From Clostridia bacterium (GTDB lineage Bacteria > Bacillota > Clostridia > Oscillospirales > Acutalibacteraceae): a stretch of 8,089 bases of DNA. Both the position numbers and the translations under genes were made by a program. The notes beneath the pieces are model-generated. The model saw only the letters and a list, made by a program, of their open reading frames with translations. It had not been told where the DNA came from and did not search any database. Location of the stretch: positions 1-8,089 of the forward strand of contig CAAGHB010000018.1 in assembly GCA_900769535.1 (NCBI GenBank). The letters are read 5' to 3'. Positions 5,089 to 8,089 of the stretch are shown here, piece by piece. Positions within the stretch are counted from its first letter, which is position 1; each line of letters begins with the position of its first letter.

Positions 5089-6828
5089 TTATTTTTCAAT
5101 TCCTGCCTGCCTGGCTCGTGAAACGAGGTCATCAAGCGGATCAATTTCGTCATCTACGTTTGGCTCGGGAGCTGTTCCTGACGCCTTCTTTTTTGTATAC
5201 GGACCGATTTTGTAATTGGTTCCCGTGACCTGAACAATGGCGGCTTTGAGGGACGATTTGTGTCGCGGACTTGTGTTAATCATATCCCTGAAACTCTCGT
5301 TTTTAAAGTCGATGAGCATACAGTCGTTGACGATATACGCTTGCGACCCTTCGAGAGCCGCCTTCATCATCGGGTCGGTTTTACCGAGCGTTCCGAGAAT
5401 ATCGTTCCAGTTTTTATACGGGAGTTCTCCGCTGTTTTGCGGCTTAGTCTCCTCTTTTACTCCGACCGGAGAAAAAGCAACCGTTGCCGAATTATCGTCG
5501 GCCATCGACGGCACATTTATGTCGTCGGCGGTGACCTTCTTTTGATACAACTTTACTTCGGATTGGTCATCGGCCGCCTTTTTTGCTTTTTCTGGGATTT
5601 CAATTACCTGCGTAGCCGCAATTTCGGCGTCCCTCTCGGCTTTTTCAGCCGTAGCATCGTCTTTTTTTGCTTTTGCCCCAGCTGTCAGCACGGTACCTGC
5701 TTCAAGCGCAGAAATGCGGCGCAAAAGGGCTGTTGCCGACTCGTCAAGCGACGGGTCACATAGCCGCATCATCGCCGTTTCCATAATGGTACGGCGGTTT
5801 GCGCCTCTATTCATATCGGAAAATGCCTTTTCAAATATCTCTATTGCATGAATAATTGCATCGAGTGGTATGTCGGCTGCTTCCCTTTTTAGTTTTTCAA
5901 TCTCGGATGACGGGCAAACAACCAGTTTTTCGGGATTTTTGGTTGCCTTTATCATCATAATGTTGCGGAAATATTCAATCAGCTCACAGCAAAGCCGGGT
6001 CATATCCTTTGACCTTTCGTAAAGCTCGGCTATGGTTTCGAGCGCCTGTTCGCTGTTTCGATTCACTATCGAAAGGGCAAGTCGCTCGATGTATTCGCGT
6101 CCTGACATTCCTGCGGCGTCGAGTACCGCCTTTTCGTTAACCTGGTTTCCCGTAGCGGCACAAACATCGAGTAGCGAAAGCGCGTCACGCATAGCGCCGT
6201 CCGACAGCTTTGCGATAATCAGCGCGGCATCGGGAGTGAGCGAAATGCCCTCTTTTTGCGCGATTTCGGTCAGTCGTGCGGCAATTTCCTCGATACCGAT
6301 TCGGCTGAAATCAAATCGCTGACAGCGTGAAAGAATGGTTGCCGGCAGCTTATGCACCTCGGTCGTTGCAAGAATGAATATAACGTGTGCCGGCGGCTCT
6401 TCAAGCGTTTTGAGCAAGGCGTTGAATGCCGCACCCGAAAGCATGTGCACCTCGTCGATGATATAGATTCGGTATTTTGCAGTTGCGGGGGAGAAGGCGG
6501 TATTGTCGCGAAGCTCCCTTATGTTATCAACGCCGTTATTCGACGCGGCATCGATTTCGGTGATGTCAAAGATGCTTTCGTCATTGATACCTTTACAAAT
6601 TTCGCATTCGTTACAGGGGTCCCCTGCCTGCGAATTGAGGCAGTTTACCGCCTTTGCGAAAATTTTTGCGCAGGAGGTCTTTCCCGTTCCTCGCGAACCG
6701 GTGAAAAGGTATGCGTGAGAAATATGATTGTCGGTAATCTGATTTTTGAGAGTTTTGACAATATTTTTTTGACCTACTACCTCGCTGAAATTACGCGGAC
6801 GGTATTTTCTGTAAAGGGCTTGATACAT
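5089..6828 (-). CDS. dnaX: DNA polymerase III subunit tau (and possibly gamma), clamp-loader ATPase DnaX
   Basis: The protein has 579 residues; E. coli tau has 643. DnaX is the AAA+ ATPase of the clamp loader, which opens and places the beta sliding clamp on primed DNA. Features in order: Walker A GSRGTGKT (44-51), zinc cysteines Cys63, Cys72, Cys75 and Cys78, Walker B IYIIDE (121-126), sensor 1 ATTE (154-157), and the arginine finger SRC (167-169). Sensor 2 is GAMRDALSLLD. A charged Ala/Lys/Glu-rich linker follows at about 370-450, then a divergent C-terminal polymerase-binding domain. The start is set by AGGTGA at 6838-6833 and the classic MYQALYRKYRP. The linker encodes two in-phase slippery heptamers (codons 387-389 and 415-417), each with an early -1-frame stop, so a shorter gamma-like product may also be made. 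It is the first coding gene downstream of SRP RNA. Confidence 0.98.
   Translation of the reverse strand: MYQALYRKYRPRNFSEVVGQKNIVKTLKNQITDNHISHAYLFTGSRGTGKTSCAKIFAKAVNCLNSQAGDPCNECEICKGINDESIFDITEIDAASNNGVDNIRELRDNTAFSPATAKYRIYIIDEVHMLSGAAFNALLKTLEEPPAHVIFILATTEVHKLPATILSRCQRFDFSRIGIEEIAARLTEIAQKEGISLTPDAALIIAKLSDGAMRDALSLLDVCAATGNQVNEKAVLDAAGMSGREYIERLALSIVNRNSEQALETIAELYERSKDMTRLCCELIEYFRNIMMIKATKNPEKLVVCPSSEIEKLKREAADIPLDAIIHAIEIFEKAFSDMNRGANRRTIMETAMMRLCDPSLDESATALLRRISALEAGTVLTAGAKAKKDDATAEKAERDAEIAATQVIEIPEKAKKAADDQSEVKLYQKKVTADDINVPSMADDNSATVAFSPVGVKEETKPQNSGELPYKNWNDILGTLGKTDPMMKAALEGSQAYIVNDCMLIDFKNESFRDMINTSPRHKSSLKAAIVQVTGTNYKIGPYTKKKASGTAPEPNVDDEIDPLDDLVSRARQAGIEK
5527..5584 (-). 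promoter_or_regulatory. Candidate programmed -1 frameshift signal in dnaX (A AAA AAG)
   Basis: The heptamer A AAA AAG (5584-5578) is in the correct phase: codons GCA AAA AAG encode Ala415-Lys416-Lys417. After a -1 slip the ribosome would read GGC GGC CGA and then stop at TGA (5569-5567), giving a 420-residue protein; E. coli gamma has 431. Immediately downstream, GGCGG (5578-5574) and TGACC (5569-5565) can pair with CCGCC (5531-5527) and GGTCA (5536-5532). That makes 10 pairs with a 4-base bulge and a 28-base loop. No upstream Shine-Dalgarno-like stimulator is obvious. Identical in heptamer to the E. coli dnaX site; use here is inferred. Confidence 0.55.
5645..5668 (-). promoter_or_regulatory. 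Second candidate slippery site in dnaX (A AAA AAA)
   Basis: A run of seven A's (5668-5662) forms A AAA AAA in phase over codons 387-389 (Ala-Lys-Lys). A -1 slip reads five codons to a TGA at 5647-5645, for a 394-residue product. GGGG at 5679-5676 is a weak Shine-Dalgarno-like element 7 bases upstream, and a small GGCT/AGCC hairpin follows. The run could also allow transcriptional slippage. Weaker case than the downstream site. Confidence 0.35.
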
Positions 6829-6880
6829 TTCATCACCTGCTTTTTTTAGTCGGGATAAAGATAATGCCGATCATGCACTT

Positions 6881-7000
6881 GGGTATGCGGGTGTGCAGAT
6901 TGACTGCGGCGCACAAGGAAATCCGCTTAATGCTGCTCGGTTCCCCGCCTGACATGGTTCACAGCTCCCTGTCGCACAGGACCAACACACCCGCACGCCC
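6881..7000 (-). ncRNA. ffs: Small signal recognition particle RNA (4.5S/scRNA type)
   Basis: Read on the minus strand, the region holds the conserved SRP domain IV hairpin GTCAGGC-GG-GGAA-CC-GAGCAGC, with a GGAA tetraloop and the asymmetric loop bound by Ffh. Flanking segments form the long rod: GCGGGTGTG at the 5' end pairs with CACACCCGC at the 3' end, extended by GGG/CCC outward. The RNA binds Ffh to target signal-peptide proteins to FtsY and SecYEG. At about 120 nt it is the short form without the Alu domain of the B. subtilis RNA. The predicted transcript starts near 7024, so a longer 5' end processed to near 7000 is possible. It lies directly upstream of dnaX on the same strand, as scr does in B. 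subtilis. Exact ends are set from pairing only. Confidence 0.93.
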
Positions 7001-7030
7001 GAATGTACGAACGGCAATATCACGATAATT

Positions 7031-7059
7031 ATTATAATACATAACTTTTATTTTTACAA
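7031..7059 (-). promoter_or_regulatory. Promoter for SRP RNA and the dnaX operon
   Basis: On the minus strand, TTGTAA (7059-7054), a 17-base spacer and a perfect TATAAT (7036-7031) predict a start near 7024. No terminator or second good promoter was seen between SRP RNA and dnaX, so dnaX, ybaB and recR may be read from it too. Confidence 0.75.
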
Positions 7060-7082
7060 GTATAAAATATAAACTTAATAGT

Positions 7083-7112
7083 TTGACATATAGTATGGTT
7101 AGATGGTATAAT
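7083..7112 (+). promoter_or_regulatory. Strong extended -10 promoter for darA-holB
   Basis: A perfect TTGACA (7083-7088), an 18-base spacer and a perfect TATAAT (7107-7112) preceded by TGG (TGn extended -10). The start is predicted near 7119. Its -35 box is 23 bases from the divergent -35 box of the SRP RNA promoter. Confidence 0.85.
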
Positions 7113-7156
7113 GAGGGAGCTGGTTATGACCTTTTATGAATGGGGGAAACGAGAAT

Positions 7157-7480
7157 ATGAAGCTACTTATCGCTATTGTCAATTCTAATGATGCAAATCA
7201 GCTTTCGTCGGCGCTGACCGATGCCGGAATGAGCATAACAAAGCTTGCTACCACCGGCGGATTTTTAAAGCAGGGAAACACCACCTTCTTTATGGGAATC
7301 GACGACGTCCGAGTTGACGAGGCCCTCGAAATTATAAAGAAATATTCGGGTGTTCGTACCGAGGTACAGCCCATTCATCACGTATCGGCATATCCGAGCA
7401 TCGCATCCACATCTATCGAGACAAAGGTTGGCGGAGCAGTCGTTTTCGTCACCGACGTCGAAAGGTTCGAAAAGCTGTGA
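7157..7480 (+). CDS. darA: Cyclic-di-AMP receptor protein DarA (PstA/YaaQ family)
   Basis: The protein has 107 residues, near the 109 of B. subtilis DarA. These PII-like trimeric cytoplasmic proteins bind cyclic-di-AMP; the output is poorly known. The diagnostic block TKLATTGGFLKQGNTTF (residues 28-44) includes Thr28, Phe36 and Asn41, positions known to contact the nucleotide in this family. MGIDDVRVDEALEIIK follows, and the end GGAVVFVTDVERFEKL is typical. The start at 7157 is chosen because MKLLIAIVNSND matches family N-termini and GGGGGA lies about 9-10 bases upstream. The in-frame ATG at 7136 would add seven residues and sits only about 17 bases from the predicted transcript start without a ribosome site. 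The stop overlaps the holB start. In B. subtilis darA (yaaQ) also lies just upstream of holB, with yaaR between. Confidence 0.95.
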   Translation: MKLLIAIVNSNDANQLSSALTDAGMSITKLATTGGFLKQGNTTFFMGIDDVRVDEALEIIKKYSGVRTEVQPIHHVSAYPSIASTSIETKVGGAVVFVTDVERFEKL

Positions 7481-8089
7481 GCGCGTTTAAAGGATTCGTC
7501 GGAAACGAAGGAACGGTCGAGCGCCTTGACAGTATGCTTCTGTCGGGTCGAGTGCCCCACGCCTTTATTATCGAAGGGGCTGTCGGCACGGGACGAAGGA
7601 CGCTTTCGAATATGCTTGCGCGGGCTCTTGCCTGCACGGGAGAGAATAAGCCATGCGGTGAATGCACCTGCTGCTTGATGAGCGAAAACCCCGATATTGT
7701 CACCGTTTTACCCGAAAAGGCGAATATCACGGTTGACAAAATTCGCAAAATCAGGGAGGAGGCATATATCCTTCCGAACCAGTCGGATAAACGAGTTTTT
7801 ATTATTCCCGACGCTAATTTAATGAACGAGCAGGCGCAAAACGCGCTTTTAAAGGTGTTCGAGGAGCCGCCCAAAAGGGTTGCCTTCATCCTCACCTGCG
7901 AATATGCGAATCAGCTTCTTGCCACCGTCCGTTCACGAGCCGTTGTGTTAAAGCTTTCCTCGGTGCAAAAGGATGAAGCCGTCAAATACATTTTGGCTCA
8001 AAAGCCCGAATTTAATTCGGCCGAGGTTGAACGAGCCGTAGCTGACGAGGACGGAAATATCGGACGCGCTCTCGTACGTCTTTCGGGCG
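7477..8089 (+). CDS. holB: DNA polymerase III subunit delta prime (HolB), 3' end outside window
   Basis: The frame is open from GTG at 7477 to the window end, giving 204 residues. Delta prime is the rigid partner in the clamp loader with delta and DnaX. The start MSAFKGFVGNEGTVERL is typical, and GTG overlaps the darA stop as GTGA, implying translational coupling; AAAGG at 7461-7465 may assist. The zinc site uses Cys53, Cys60, Cys63 and Cys66, matching the DnaX layout. NEQAQNALLKVFEEPP is the family's most conserved stretch. The P-loop is degenerate: GAVGTGRRT (34-42) has Arg40 in place of the ATP-binding Lys, consistent with a non-ATPase subunit. The usual SRC arginine-finger motif reads SRA (153-155), keeping Arg154 but not the Cys. 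The only long alternative frame here is antisense and has no family features. Confidence 0.95.
   Translation, partial: MSAFKGFVGNEGTVERLDSMLLSGRVPHAFIIEGAVGTGRRTLSNMLARALACTGENKPCGECTCCLMSENPDIVTVLPEKANITVDKIRKIREEAYILPNQSDKRVFIIPDANLMNEQAQNALLKVFEEPPKRVAFILTCEYANQLLATVRSRAVVLKLSSVQKDEAVKYILAQKPEFNSAEVERAVADEDGNIGRALVRLSG

Noticed and set aside
5260..5763. Plus-strand frame opposite the dnaX linker
   Set aside because: Arg/Phe-rich translation typical of an antisense shadow; no ribosome site.
6352..6849. 165-codon plus-strand frame opposite the dnaX ATPase region
   Set aside because: Antisense shadow of a highly conserved domain, without start signals.
6829..6880. Separate dnaX promoter or an SRP RNA terminator
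   Set aside because: A TATCTT-like box is present on the minus strand but no -35 box lies 16-18 bases upstream, and no stem with a U-tract was found.
7136..7156. Upstream ATG for DarA
   Set aside because: It adds seven residues not seen in the family and lacks a suitably placed ribosome site.
7449..7895. 148-codon minus-strand frame opposite holB
   Set aside because: The plus strand encodes a clear HolB with zinc site and NALLK motif, and the antisense frame has no family features.
1..8089. CRISPR array, tRNA, insertion sequence or phage module
   Set aside because: No regularly spaced repeats, cloverleaf-like segments, transposase motifs or terminal inverted repeats were seen on either strand.

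Overview
The window looks like chromosome of a low-to-moderate GC member of the Firmicutes (Bacillota), most likely a Clostridia/Ruminococcus-type gut or rumen anaerobe. The evidence is the Bacillus-like order of SRP RNA, dnaX, ybaB and recR, a DarA/PstA-type cyclic-di-AMP receptor beside holB, SigA-like promoters, strong Shine-Dalgarno sites, and a secreted protein ending in a dockerin-like module. Dockerins are typical of cellulosome-forming Clostridia. The genus is an inference.

Left part (1-4080), plus strand: three single-gene units separated by strong intrinsic terminators. The first is the 3' part of an FAD-dependent oxidoreductase gene that enters from outside the window. The second is a secreted calcineurin-like metallophosphoesterase with a C-terminal dockerin-like module. 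The third is a GH37 (trehalase-like) glycoside hydrolase with a possible lipoprotein signal. The last two each have their own promoter, TTGATT-17 bp-TATGAT or TATAAT. This is accessory, extracytoplasmic carbohydrate or phosphate metabolism.

Middle part (4081-7060), minus strand: a housekeeping operon read right to left. It holds the small SRP RNA (about 120 nt), dnaX (clamp-loader gamma/tau), ybaB/ebfC and recR. It ends at a perfect palindromic hairpin that also terminates the convergent GH37 gene. dnaX carries two in-phase slippery heptamers in its linker, each followed by an early stop in the -1 frame. One of them, at codons 415-417, would give a 420-residue gamma-like protein.

Right part (7060-8089), plus strand: a divergent unit with a strong extended -10 promoter. 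It drives darA and, by a 4-base GTGA overlap, holB (clamp-loader delta prime), which runs off the window. Two clamp-loader subunits (tau/gamma and delta prime) are therefore transcribed away from one intergenic region that also makes SRP RNA.

No CRISPR array, tRNA, insertion sequence or prophage gene was seen. The most interesting leads are the putative programmed frameshift in dnaX, the GH37 enzyme whose three signature arginines all appear replaced, and the dockerin-bearing phosphoesterase with a half-degenerate dockerin and a Gln in its first metal motif.
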